Origin: Pedococcus sp031456495
Lineage (GTDB): Bacteria > Actinomycetota > Actinomycetes > Actinomycetales > Dermatophilaceae
Assembly: GCF_031456495.1 (NCBI RefSeq)
Contig: NZ_JAVDUW010000003.1
Location: 62,001 to 126,000 of the forward strand
DNA: 64,000 nucleotides
Direction: 5' to 3'
A program made the translations under genes and the position numbers. The notes beneath the pieces are model-generated. The model searched no databases, was not told where the DNA came from, and saw nothing but the letters and a program-made list of their open reading frames with translations. Shown piece after piece: positions 17,452 through 25,414 of this stretch (positions are counted from its first letter, which is position 1; every line of letters begins with the position of its first letter).

Positions 17452-19254
17452 TCACGTCGCCGGTGCCCCCGCGTACAGCTCCTCGACCTGGTCCTGGAAG
17501 TCGCGCATCACGATGTTGCGCTTCAGCTTCAGGCTCGGCGTGAGGTAGCCGTTCTCCTCGGTGAAGTCGCCGTCGAGAACGGCGAACTTGCGGATCGACT
17601 CGGCCTTGGAGACCGACTTGTTGGCGTCGTCGACGGCCTTCTGCAGCTCGGCGAGGACCACCTCGTTGGTGGCGGCCTTCTCGAACGGGACGTCGTCGAT
17701 GCCGTTGTTCTTGGCCCATGCCGGGTACATCTCGGCGTCGAGGGTGATCAGCGCCGCGATGAACGGCTTCTGGTCGCCGACGACGATGCACTGGGACACC
17801 AGCGGGTGCGCACGGAGGCGGTCCTCGAGACCCGCCGGGGCGACGTTCTTGCCGCCGGCGGTGACGAGCAGCTCCTTCTTGCGGCCGGTTATCTTGAGGT
17901 AGCCGTCCTCGTCGAGCTCGCCGATGTCGCCGGTGTGGAACCACCCGTCGCGGACCGCGTCGGAGGTCGCGTCGTCGTTGTTGTGGTAGCCGGCGAACAC
18001 GTTGTTGCCGCGGATGAGGATCTCGCCGTCGTCGGCGATGCGGATGCCGACGCCGGGCAGCGGCGCGCCCACGGTGCCGATCTTGACGCGGTCGGGCACG
18101 TTGACGGTGGCCGGGGCGGTCGTCTCGGTGAGGCCGTAGCCCTCGAGCACGGTGACGCCGATGCCGCGGAAGAAGTGGCCGAGGCGGGTGCCGAGCGGCG
18201 CGCCGCCGGACACGGCATACATGACCTGCCCACCCATCGCGGCACGCAGCTTGGAGTAGACGAGCCGGTCGAACAGCGCGTGCCGCACCCGCAGGCCGAT
18301 CCCGGCGCCGCCGGTGTCCTGCGCGCTCGACCACGCGATCGCGGTGTCGGCTGCCGTGGCGAAGATCTTTCCCTTGCCCTCGGAGGTCGCCTTGGCCTCG
18401 GCCGAGTTGTAGATCTTCTCGAAGACCCGCGGCACGGACAGGATGAACGTCGGCCTGAAGGCGGCGAAGTCGTCCAGGAGGTTCTTGATGTCGGCGCTGT
18501 GGCCCATCTTCGCCTCGCCGGCGACGCACAGGACCTGGATGAAGCGCGCGAACACGTGGGCCAGCGGCAGGAAGAGCAGCGTCGAGGCGCCGTCGGCCTG
18601 CACGACCGCCTTGAGCTTGGTGATGGCGTTGTCGGCCAGCGCCAGGAAGTTGTCGTGGGTCAGCTGGACGCCCTTGGGGCGCCCGGTGGTGCCCGAGGTG
18701 TAGATGATCGTCGCGGTGCTGCTGCGGTCGATGCCCGCCGTGGCCCCGGCCAGGTCCTCGTCGCTGACGGAGGCGCCCGCGGCCTGGAGCTCGGCGATCG
18801 CGCCGGCGTCGATCTGCCACACGTGCTCGACGCCGCTGAGCTGGTCGCGCACCTCGGCGAGGCCCGCCTCGTGCGAGGGCGTCTCGAGCATGATCGCCTT
18901 CGCGCCGGAGTCGGACAGGATCCACGCCACCTGCTCGGCCGACGAGGTCTCGTAGATCGGGACGGTCACCGCACCGGCGGTCCAGATCGCGAAGTCGGTC
19001 AGCGTCCACTCGTACCGGGTCTTGCTCATGATGGCGACCCGGTCGCCGGGGCGGATCCCGCTCGCGACCAGGCCCTTGGCCAGCGCGCGCACGTCGTCGT
19101 TGAACTGCCGTGCGGTGACGTCGACCCAGCGGCCGTCCTCCTTGCGGGCGAACGCCACCGCGTGGGGGTTGGACGCGGCGTTGCGCGCGGGAAGGTCCGC
19201 GAGGCTGCCCTCCGTCGTCGGCGGGACGAGCGGGGGCGCGACGTGTTCCTGCAC
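17452..19254 (-). CDS. fadD15: Long-chain acyl-CoA synthetase (FadD15 type)
   Basis: A 600-residue AMP-forming ligase that activates fatty acids to acyl-CoA. Seen in order: the P-loop YTSGTTGRPKG, the adenine-binding YGLTETTA, the ATP-binding GWFHTGDIGELDEDGYLKITGRKKE hinge, and the C-terminal GGKNVAP. The GTG at 19254 follows AAAGGAGA by four bases and is preferred over an ATG at 19320. It keeps the position of Rv2187 relative to the SRPBCC and ArsA-like genes, here placed head to head with them. Confidence 0.93.
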   Translation of the reverse strand: MQEHVAPPLVPPTTEGSLADLPARNAASNPHAVAFARKEDGRWVDVTARQFNDDVRALAKGLVASGIRPGDRVAIMSKTRYEWTLTDFAIWTAGAVTVPIYETSSAEQVAWILSDSGAKAIMLETPSHEAGLAEVRDQLSGVEHVWQIDAGAIAELQAAGASVSDEDLAGATAGIDRSSTATIIYTSGTTGRPKGVQLTHDNFLALADNAITKLKAVVQADGASTLLFLPLAHVFARFIQVLCVAGEAKMGHSADIKNLLDDFAAFRPTFILSVPRVFEKIYNSAEAKATSEGKGKIFATAADTAIAWSSAQDTGGAGIGLRVRHALFDRLVYSKLRAAMGGQVMYAVSGGAPLGTRLGHFFRGIGVTVLEGYGLTETTAPATVNVPDRVKIGTVGAPLPGVGIRIADDGEILIRGNNVFAGYHNNDDATSDAVRDGWFHTGDIGELDEDGYLKITGRKKELLVTAGGKNVAPAGLEDRLRAHPLVSQCIVVGDQKPFIAALITLDAEMYPAWAKNNGIDDVPFEKAATNEVVLAELQKAVDDANKSVSKAESIRKFAVLDGDFTEENGYLTPSLKLKRNIVMRDFQDQVEELYAGAPAT

Positions 19255-19409
19255 GGAGTCTCCTTTGACGGCTCGACCGGTGGGATCGCCGGGGCACCCA
19301 CGGTGGTGGCGGCGCGGCACCGGTCCTCGTGAGCTCAGACTACCGACCGGTAGGGGCCTGCGGGGAGGTGCGTCCGGACCGGGGGAGTGACGTGCGGAAC
19401 ACTGGTCCC

Positions 19410-19760
19410 ATGCGCGAGCGTCGCGTCGACGTCGTCGACGACACGTACATCCGGGCCGCGCCGGAGCGGGTCCGCACCCGCCTGGACGACGCGGCCTGGT
19501 GCGACCGCGTCTGGCCGCACCTGACCCGGACCCTCCAGCGGGACCGTGGGATCAAGGGCCTTCGCTGGACCGTCGCCGGGCAGGTCGTCGGCGAGATGGA
19601 GGTGTGGATCGAGCCGTGGTGGGACGGTGCCGTCGTGCACCACTACCTTCGGGGCACGACGGGCCCCCGCGCACCCCGTGACGTGGCCGCCCGGCACACC
19701 CTCCGGTGGAAGCTCGCGGTGCACGCGCTCAAGGACTCGCTCGAACGCACTTCGGGGTAG
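19410..19760 (+). CDS. Small SRPBCC-like protein, unknown function
   Basis: A 116-residue protein whose start DDTYIRAAPERVRTRLDDAAWCDRVWPHL resembles the N-terminal strand and helix of polyketide cyclase/START-like (SRPBCC) proteins, and whose WTVAGQVVGEMEVWIEPWWDGAVVHHYLRG segment fits the central sheet. It stands ten bases before a clearer SRPBCC gene and may hold a hydrophobic ligand. No catalytic residues are recognisable. The ATG at 19410 has no strong ribosome site. Confidence 0.65.
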   Translation: MRERRVDVVDDTYIRAAPERVRTRLDDAAWCDRVWPHLTRTLQRDRGIKGLRWTVAGQVVGEMEVWIEPWWDGAVVHHYLRGTTGPRAPRDVAARHTLRWKLAVHALKDSLERTSG

Positions 19761-19763
19761 CCT
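19758..19763 (+). promoter_or_regulatory. -10 box before the second SRPBCC gene
   Basis: TAGCCT, overlapping the stop codon of the preceding gene, seven bases before the ATG at 19771: a possible internal leaderless promoter for the operon that follows. Confidence 0.5.
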
Positions 19764-19770
19764 TCCGCGC

Positions 19771-20217
19771 ATGGCCGACCGCACGGAGTCCAGCATCGAC
19801 ATCGCCGCCAAGCCCGGCGAGGTCCTCGACGTCATCGCGGACTTCGAGAGCTACCCGCAGTGGGCCACCGAGGTGAAGAAGGTCGAGGTCCTCACCGAGG
19901 AGGGCGACGGCTGGGCCGACCAGGTCCGCTTCACCCTCGACGCGGGGGCGATCAAGGACACCTACGTCCTGGACTACGAGTGGGACGTCACCCGCAACGG
20001 CACCGGCGTCGTGTCCTGGGGCCTGGTCGAGGCGTCGGTCCTCAAGACCATGAACGGCTCGTACACCCTGTCCGCCAAGGGATCCGCCGGCACGACGGTG
20101 ACCTACCGGCTCGCGGTCGACGTCAAGATCCCCATGCTGGGGATGCTCAAGCGCAAGGCCGAGAAGGTCATCATCGACACCGCGCTCAAGGAGCTCAAGA
20201 AGCGCGTCGAGGGCTGA
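19771..20217 (+). CDS. SRPBCC (polyketide cyclase/START-like) family protein
   Basis: A 148-residue protein matching the Rv2185c type: IDIAAKPGEVLDVIADFESYPQWATEVKKVEVL is the classic SRPBCC N-terminus, and the C-terminal amphipathic helix (KRKAEKVIIDTALKELKKRVEG) closes the hydrophobic cavity. The family binds lipids or other hydrophobic ligands; the ligand is unknown. It heads a tight five-gene operon with an ArsA-like ATPase and glucokinase, and in mycobacteria the SRPBCC and ATPase genes are likewise neighbours. Confidence 0.85.
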   Translation: MADRTESSIDIAAKPGEVLDVIADFESYPQWATEVKKVEVLTEEGDGWADQVRFTLDAGAIKDTYVLDYEWDVTRNGTGVVSWGLVEASVLKTMNGSYTLSAKGSAGTTVTYRLAVDVKIPMLGMLKRKAEKVIIDTALKELKKRVEG

Positions 20218-20234
20218 GGCCCGGTCGCGACACG

Positions 20235-21449
20235 ATGCGCGTTCTCCTCTTCACCGGCAAGGGCGGTGTCGGCAAGACGACGACGGCTGCCGCCACCGCC
20301 GTGCGCGCGGCCCGCTCCGGCGTCAAGACGCTCGTCATGTCGACCGACGCGGCGCACTCGCTCGGCGACGCCCTCGACGTCGACCTGGCCGGTCGGCCGG
20401 GTGCGCCGCTCGAGGTCGAGCCCGGGCTCTTCGCCCTGCAGGTCAGCCCCCCGCACCTGCTCGGGGCGTCGTGGCGGGTGGTCCAGGACTACCTGCTCAG
20501 CGTCCTCGGCACCGTCGGCGTCGACCCGGTGGTGGCGGAGGAGCTGACCCGCCTGCCCGGTGCCGAGGAGGTCGCCGCCCTGCTCGAGCTGCGTGCGCAG
20601 GTCGAGTCCGGTCCGTGGGACCTCGTCGTCGTCGACTGCGCCCCCACGGCCGAGACCCTGCGGCTGCTTGCCCTGCCGGAGGCGCTGGCGTGGCACCTCG
20701 AGCGGTTGCTCCCGGCCCAGCGCGGCCTCATCCGCACGCTGCGCCCGGCGGCTGCTGCCGCCGCGGGCGTCCCGCTGCCGGAGCCCGCCGTCGTCGACGC
20801 CGTGACGGGGTGGCACCGGCAGATGCGCCAGGTCCACCGGCTGCTCACCGGCGACCAGACGTCCGTGCGGCTGGTCCTGACGCCCGAGCGCGTGGTGATC
20901 GCCGAGTCCCGCCGGACGTGGACGTCGTTGTCGCTGTACGGGTTCGTCGTGGACGCGGTCGTGGTCAACCGGGTCTTCCCCGATGCCGTCGCCGACGCGG
21001 GCCGGCGCACTCCGGACCCGTGGCGGGCGGGGTGGAACACGACGCAGCAGCAGGGCCTCGAGGAGGTGCGTGACTCCTTCGCCGGGCTCGCGGTGCACGT
21101 GACGCCGTACCTGGCCGCCGAGCCCATCGGCCCCGACGCCCTGGCCCAGCTCGCCGCCGAGCAGGACGGCGGCCCCGACGACCTCCTGGCTCCCGTCGCG
21201 CACCGCGGCATGTCCGTCGACCGCGACGGCGACGGCTTCCTGCTCACCCTGCCGCTGCCCGGGGCCCACGCGGCCGACCTCGTCCTGCAGCGGCGCGGCG
21301 ACGAGCTGCTCGTGACGCTGGGGGAGCACCGGCGCGTGCTGACCCTGCCCGCGGCTCTGCAACGATGCGTGGTCGAGCGCGCCGCAGTCCGCGAGGGCAG
21401 GCTGGCGGTGCGGTTCGTCCCCGACGAGGAGGTGTGGCCGCGTGGCTGA
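20235..21449 (+). CDS. ArsA/Get3-like ATPase with C-terminal HSP20-like domain
   Basis: A 404-residue protein of the Rv2184c type. The deviant Walker A GKGGVGKTTT stands at residues 8-17, followed by a switch I-like STDAAHSLGDAL and the Walker B-like DLVVVDCAPTAET. The arsenite-binding cysteines of true ArsA are not present, so arsenic export is unlikely. The last 75 residues (FLLTLPLPGAHAADLVLQRR onward) form the HSP20-like beta domain of bacterial Get3/ArsA homologues, which suggests handling of a hydrophobic client. It follows the SRPBCC gene by 17 bases and overlaps the next gene by eight. Confidence 0.88.
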   Translation: MRVLLFTGKGGVGKTTTAAATAVRAARSGVKTLVMSTDAAHSLGDALDVDLAGRPGAPLEVEPGLFALQVSPPHLLGASWRVVQDYLLSVLGTVGVDPVVAEELTRLPGAEEVAALLELRAQVESGPWDLVVVDCAPTAETLRLLALPEALAWHLERLLPAQRGLIRTLRPAAAAAAGVPLPEPAVVDAVTGWHRQMRQVHRLLTGDQTSVRLVLTPERVVIAESRRTWTSLSLYGFVVDAVVVNRVFPDAVADAGRRTPDPWRAGWNTTQQQGLEEVRDSFAGLAVHVTPYLAAEPIGPDALAQLAAEQDGGPDDLLAPVAHRGMSVDRDGDGFLLTLPLPGAHAADLVLQRRGDELLVTLGEHRRVLTLPAALQRCVVERAAVREGRLAVRFVPDEEVWPRG

Positions 21450-21948
21450 CCAGGAGCGAGCGCCCGTGGGCTCGGTGGCGGAGGAGGCCGCGCGCCTGCT
21501 CGACGCCCTCGGTGGCTGGGCCGCGAGCAGCGGGTATGCCGCCGGCGCCCCGTCGCGAGGCAGCGCCGAGGGCCCCGGGCGCCCGCCTGCCGGCGACACC
21601 CGGGACGGGACGAGCGCGACCTCGGGACCGACGCCGGGCGGCGAGGGCCACTGCGAGCACTGCGGCGCCGAGAACGGCGCGGGCCGAGCGGTCGTCTGCC
21701 GGCTGTGCCCGGTCTGCCAGGGGATCGGGCTGCTCCGCTCGGTCCGCCCGGAGACCGTGGACCGCCTCGCCGACCTCGCCGGTGCGCTCGCCGACACCCT
21801 GCGGGAGCTCGCCGACCACCGGCGCGCCGGCCAGGCCTCGGCCGGGGCGGCACCCGCCGGGACGACGCCGGCCGACGCAGGCACCCGGCATACCCAGTCG
21901 CGGGTCCAGGACATCGCGGTCGAGGACGAGACGACGGCCACGTCGTGA
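21442..21948 (+). CDS. Zinc-ribbon protein of the ArsA-operon (Rv2183c-like)
   Basis: A 168-residue protein. An N-terminal helix (SVAEEAARLLDALGGWAAS) is followed by a disordered Gly/Pro/Thr-rich linker and then CEHCGAENGAGRAVVCRLCPVCQG, two CxxC pairs likely to hold zinc, and an amphipathic helix (ETVDRLADLAGALADTLRELA). The GTG at 21442 overlaps the ATPase stop by eight bases and the glucokinase start overlaps its own stop, so the proteins are probably made together. Its function is not known. Confidence 0.75.
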   Translation: MADQERAPVGSVAEEAARLLDALGGWAASSGYAAGAPSRGSAEGPGRPPAGDTRDGTSATSGPTPGGEGHCEHCGAENGAGRAVVCRLCPVCQGIGLLRSVRPETVDRLADLAGALADTLRELADHRRAGQASAGAAPAGTTPADAGTRHTQSRVQDIAVEDETTATS

Positions 21949-22916
21949 GCCTCGCGATCGGCATCGACATCGGTGGCACCAAGGTGGCCGGCGGCCTCGT
22001 CACGGCCGAGGGGGCGGTGGTGGGGAGGGCCCGCCGCGACACCCCGCACCGCTCGAAGAGCCCGGCCGTCGTCGAGGACACCATCGTCGAGGTGGTCGAC
22101 GAGCTGCTGGCGCTCGCCGACGAGGAGGTGGTGGGCGTCGGCATCGGCGCCGCGGGCTTCGTCGCGGCCGACCGGGCGACCGTCGTCTTCGCACCCCACC
22201 TGTCCTGGCGGGACGAGCCGTTGCAGGCCAACCTCCAGCGCCGTGTCCCCGTGCCGATCAGCGTCGACAACGACGCCAACGCCGCCGTCTGGGCCGAGTG
22301 GCGCTTCGGCGCCGCCCGGGGCGAGTCGAACGTCGTCATGGTCAACCTCGGCACCGGCATCGGCGGCGCCCTCCTGCTCGACGGGCACGTGCTGCGCGGC
22401 CAGTTCGGGATCGCCGGCGAGTTCGGGCACATGCAGGTCGTCCCCGGCGGCCAGCGGTGCGAGTGCGGCAACAAGGGCTGCTGGGAGCAGTACGCGTCCG
22501 GCAACGCCCTGGTCCGCGAGGCCCGCTCGCTGATGACCGCGAACAGCCCCATCGCCACCGACCTGCTCGCACGGGCGGGTGGGGACCCGATGGCGCTGAC
22601 CGGTCCGATGATCACCGAGGCGGCCCGGGAAGGCGACCCCACGGCCACGGAGCTGCTCACCGAGATCGGCCACTGGCTCGGCGTGGGCATCGCCAACCTC
22701 GCTGCCGCCTTCGACCCCGGGATGTTCGTCATCGGCGGCGGTGTCAGTGCGGCCGGCGACCTGCTGCTCGAGCCCGCGACGACGATGTTCCGTCGCAGCC
22801 TCACCGGCCGCGGCTACCGCCCCCTCGCGCGGATCGTGCTGGCCCAGCTGGGCAACGAGGCCGGGCTCATCGGGGCGGCCGACCTGGCCCGGGACGGCGT
22901 GGGGGCACCGGCGTGA
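21945..22916 (+). CDS. glk: ROK-family glucokinase
   Basis: A 323-residue kinase. The ATP site DIGGTK is at residues 8-13; the ROK zinc motif CECGNKGCWE follows GEFGHMQVVPGG, whose glutamate and histidine contact the sugar; the EQYASGNAL segment is typical of actinobacterial glucokinase GlkA. It phosphorylates glucose to glucose-6-phosphate with ATP and in Streptomyces the orthologue also takes part in carbon catabolite control. GTGA overlaps join it to the genes before and after, an unusual tight coupling with an ArsA-like ATPase. Confidence 0.92.
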   Translation: MSLAIGIDIGGTKVAGGLVTAEGAVVGRARRDTPHRSKSPAVVEDTIVEVVDELLALADEEVVGVGIGAAGFVAADRATVVFAPHLSWRDEPLQANLQRRVPVPISVDNDANAAVWAEWRFGAARGESNVVMVNLGTGIGGALLLDGHVLRGQFGIAGEFGHMQVVPGGQRCECGNKGCWEQYASGNALVREARSLMTANSPIATDLLARAGGDPMALTGPMITEAAREGDPTATELLTEIGHWLGVGIANLAAAFDPGMFVIGGGVSAAGDLLLEPATTMFRRSLTGRGYRPLARIVLAQLGNEAGLIGAADLARDGVGAPA

Positions 22917-23683
22917 CCGGGATGCGCGTCGCGTCCTACAACCTCAAGGACTTCACCCTCGACCGGCACGCGGCTGCGCGCGTCGTGCGCGCGATCGACC
23001 CGGACGTGCTGTGCCTGCAGGAGGTGCCGCGCCGCCTCTTCGGGGCGTGGCGGGTGTCGGCCTTCGCGGCCGAGTGCGGGATGTACTGGTCGGGCCGGCA
23101 CCGGGGCAGCGGGGGGACGACGATCCTCACCTCCCTGCGGGTTCAGGTGTCCGAGTCGCGCCACCACCGGCTTCGGGTGGCGGCGCTGCAGCGCACCCGC
23201 GGGTATGCCGTGGCAAGGGTCGGGCCCGCGGGTTCCCAGCCACTGGTGGTGGCCTCGGTCCACCTGTCGCTCGACGCGGCGGAGCGCGAGCGGCACGCGG
23301 CGCAGATCCTCCAGACGGTCGCCGGGGGCGGCCAGGTGCTGCTGGCCGGTGACCTCAACGAGGGCGAGTCCGGCCGGGCGTGGCAGCGGTTCGCCTCCGG
23401 GCTCCGGCTGGTGTCGCCCACGACGCCGACCTACCCGGCCCCGGCGCCGCGGCGGCTGCTCGACGTCGTCTTCGCCTCACCGGGGCTGACGGTGCTGCCG
23501 CACCGGGACGTGCCCCTGCCCGAAGCGGACCTGCTGGCCGCGAGCGACCACCGCCCGGTGTGGGTGGACGTCGAGGTCAGGCCCGCGCACCCCGCGAGCG
23601 CGGAGGTCGAGACCGGCCCGGAGGTCCCGGCGTCCGTGGTCGAGGACGCGGAGGCGAGCGCGGCCGGCGGCCTCCCCTCCTGA
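22913..23683 (+). CDS. Endonuclease/exonuclease/phosphatase-family protein
   Basis: A 256-residue protein of the EEP (DNase I-like) fold. Visible landmarks are SYNLKDF (asparagine of the active site), VLCLQEV (metal-binding Glu), VVASVHLSLD, LLAGDLNEGE (Asp and Asn) and ASDHRPVW (catalytic Asp-His). Members cut nucleic acids or remove phosphate from lipids and nucleotides; the substrate here is open. GTG 22913 gives a GTGA overlap with glk; an ATG nine bases later is the alternative. Last gene of the operon. Confidence 0.85.
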   Translation: MTGMRVASYNLKDFTLDRHAAARVVRAIDPDVLCLQEVPRRLFGAWRVSAFAAECGMYWSGRHRGSGGTTILTSLRVQVSESRHHRLRVAALQRTRGYAVARVGPAGSQPLVVASVHLSLDAAERERHAAQILQTVAGGGQVLLAGDLNEGESGRAWQRFASGLRLVSPTTPTYPAPAPRRLLDVVFASPGLTVLPHRDVPLPEADLLAASDHRPVWVDVEVRPAHPASAEVETGPEVPASVVEDAEASAAGGLPS

Positions 23684-23708
23684 CCGCCGGGAGATGACGC
23701 CGGGACGT

Positions 23709-24530
23709 TCAGCCCGTGGGGCGACCCACCCACACGGCGGGTCCCCGCGTGTCGACGTCAGGGCCGTCCACGACCTGGACGTGTGGGGCGAAGCGGTGGA
23801 CCGCGTCGGTCAGGTCGGCGCGCTGCCGGGCCTCCAGCTCGTGGGCGAGCCTCTGGTAGGGCAGGCGTGCCGTGGCGCCCGGCACGGGAGTGCTCCCGGC
23901 GGGCCGGGCCGCAGCGGCCCCCAACAGCGCCGCCACGTCAGGACGCTCGCGGCGCGGCTGCTCCAGCGCCCGGGGGTCCAACGCCGAGACGTCCACCGAG
24001 CCGGGGACCAGCGGCGTCAGTCCCTCGTGGCCGGGCGTCGGTGGGGGAACGAGCGCCGCGGCTCCCTCGGCCCCACCCGCGGCGACGAGGGCCAGGGCGG
24101 GACGCAGGGTCGTGAGGACGCCGTGGCTCCCCGTCGGCTCGACCGAGCGACAGACCACGATGCGCTCGATCTGGGCCCAGGGCACCACTCGGGCGCATCG
24201 GTCGGTGTACATGCCCAAGCCGCTCAGGAAGAGACCGCCGGGTCCGGCCGCGACCTGCGGCACCGACGACCGGCGCAGGCCCTGCTGCAGCGCGATCCAG
24301 GCGCCACCCGCGACCACGCACGCGATGAGCAGCCCACCCAGGGAGAGGTGCAGCAGCGCCATGACGGCGACGAACGCCGCAAAGGCGAGCGCGACGGCCG
24401 GCCCGGCCACAGCGACCGCGGCGGTCCCGCGCGGCAGGGGCAGGACGAACGCGGTGGGGTCGCCCGCCACCGCCTCGGACGGCGACGCCCCGACGCCAAT
24501 CCGGTCGGTGGTGATCGTGAACCGTGCCAC
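23709..24530 (-). CDS. Membrane protein of unknown function
   Basis: A 273-residue protein. After a short N-terminal part come two closely spaced hydrophobic spans (GTAAVAVAGPAVALAFAAFV and LSLGGLLIACVVAGGAWIAL), then a soluble domain beginning VPQVAAGPGGLFLSGLGMY with WAQIERIVVCRS, the layout of small proteins with a PH-like domain behind two helices. No catalytic motif. The GTG at 24530 is chosen because AGGAGG stands four bases before it and the sequence becomes structured from there. A TAGGTT box about 35 bases upstream could be its promoter. Confidence 0.6.
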   Translation of the reverse strand: MARFTITTDRIGVGASPSEAVAGDPTAFVLPLPRGTAAVAVAGPAVALAFAAFVAVMALLHLSLGGLLIACVVAGGAWIALQQGLRRSSVPQVAAGPGGLFLSGLGMYTDRCARVVPWAQIERIVVCRSVEPTGSHGVLTTLRPALALVAAGGAEGAAALVPPPTPGHEGLTPLVPGSVDVSALDPRALEQPRRERPDVAALLGAAAARPAGSTPVPGATARLPYQRLAHELEARQRADLTDAVHRFAPHVQVVDGPDVDTRGPAVWVGRPTG

Positions 24531-24623
24531 GGGGCCTCCTGCGGTCGTGGGTCGCAGGCAACCTAGGGGCCCGACGGCCCGGGGCACGGAGGAAACCCGG
24601 CAGCGCCGTCCGAACGGATGAGG

Positions 24624-25223
24624 TCAGACGCGGGCGCCGTTGTCGGGGTCGTCCTCGTCGCGCGCGTGCGGCTGGCGCAGCACCAGCAGGACGAACCCGC
24701 CGACCATGAGGCCCAGCGCGCCCAGGGTCCACCACAGGCCCATGTCCTGGTCGAACAGGACGATCCAGAGCAGCAGCAGCGGACCGGCCACCAGGCCGAC
24801 GATGATGCCCCAGAACTGCAGGTCCTCCTGCGGGGGCAGCGGCGCGACCGGGCCCGGCTCGAAGTGCTCGTCGTCCTCGTCGAGCGCGGTGAGCTCGTCG
24901 GGGTCGGGGTCGTCCGCCTCGGTCGGCTCGACGCCGCGCCAGACCACGAAGGGGCGGATCGGCGGCGGGTTGGTCGGGTTGCCCTCGGGGTGCAGGGGCG
25001 GGTTGACCGCCGACCCGTGTGGAGGACGCTCTGGCCCAGGACGCTCGGGCGTCGGGCGGTCCGCTGCCGGCCCGTCGTGCGCGGGACGCTCGGGAGCGGG
25101 CCGGTCGACCGAGGGGCCGTCGACCGCCGGCCGGTCGACCGCAGGGCGGTCCGGCACCACGGCGACGTCGTCCCAGTGCGCGATGATGTCCGCGAACTGC
25201 GCGTCCACGTCCTTGTCGCCCAT
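24624..25223 (-). CDS. Membrane protein with proline/charged repeat region
   Basis: A 199-residue protein. The first 20 residues (GDKDVDAQFADIIAHWDD) are conserved-looking; residues about 25-70 are a degenerate repeat of DRPAVD, DGPSVD and PERPA units; a central segment (NPPPIRPFVVWRGVEP) is followed by an acidic stretch and two membrane helices (WGIIVGLVAGPLLLLWIVLF and TLGALGLMVGGFVLLVL). The ATG at 25223 follows AGAGGGG; a longer reading from 25376 is not supported. Unknown function; perhaps an envelope protein, judging from the Pro-rich tether. Confidence 0.65.
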   Translation of the reverse strand: MGDKDVDAQFADIIAHWDDVAVVPDRPAVDRPAVDGPSVDRPAPERPAHDGPAADRPTPERPGPERPPHGSAVNPPLHPEGNPTNPPPIRPFVVWRGVEPTEADDPDPDELTALDEDDEHFEPGPVAPLPPQEDLQFWGIIVGLVAGPLLLLWIVLFDQDMGLWWTLGALGLMVGGFVLLVLRQPHARDEDDPDNGARV

Positions 25224-25414
25224 GGGCCCCTCTGCTTCCGACCGGGGACCGTGCGCGCTGCGACCGTTCCCACCGACGCGACCACGATACGTGGCGCCCG
25301 GCCCGGAGGCGAGGGCCGTCCGCCCGACGAATCCGGCCGAGCCCTGGGGATCCCGACGGGCAGCGGTGCACACCACTGGTGTCGTAGAGTTCCTCGCGTC
25401 ACAGGAGGTATGGG

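Noticed and set aside
15211..19332. Plus-strand open frame of about 1370 codons across the Nudix, membrane and fadD genes
   Set aside because: Low-complexity product rich in Arg, Gly and Pro; the real genes on both strands explain the region.
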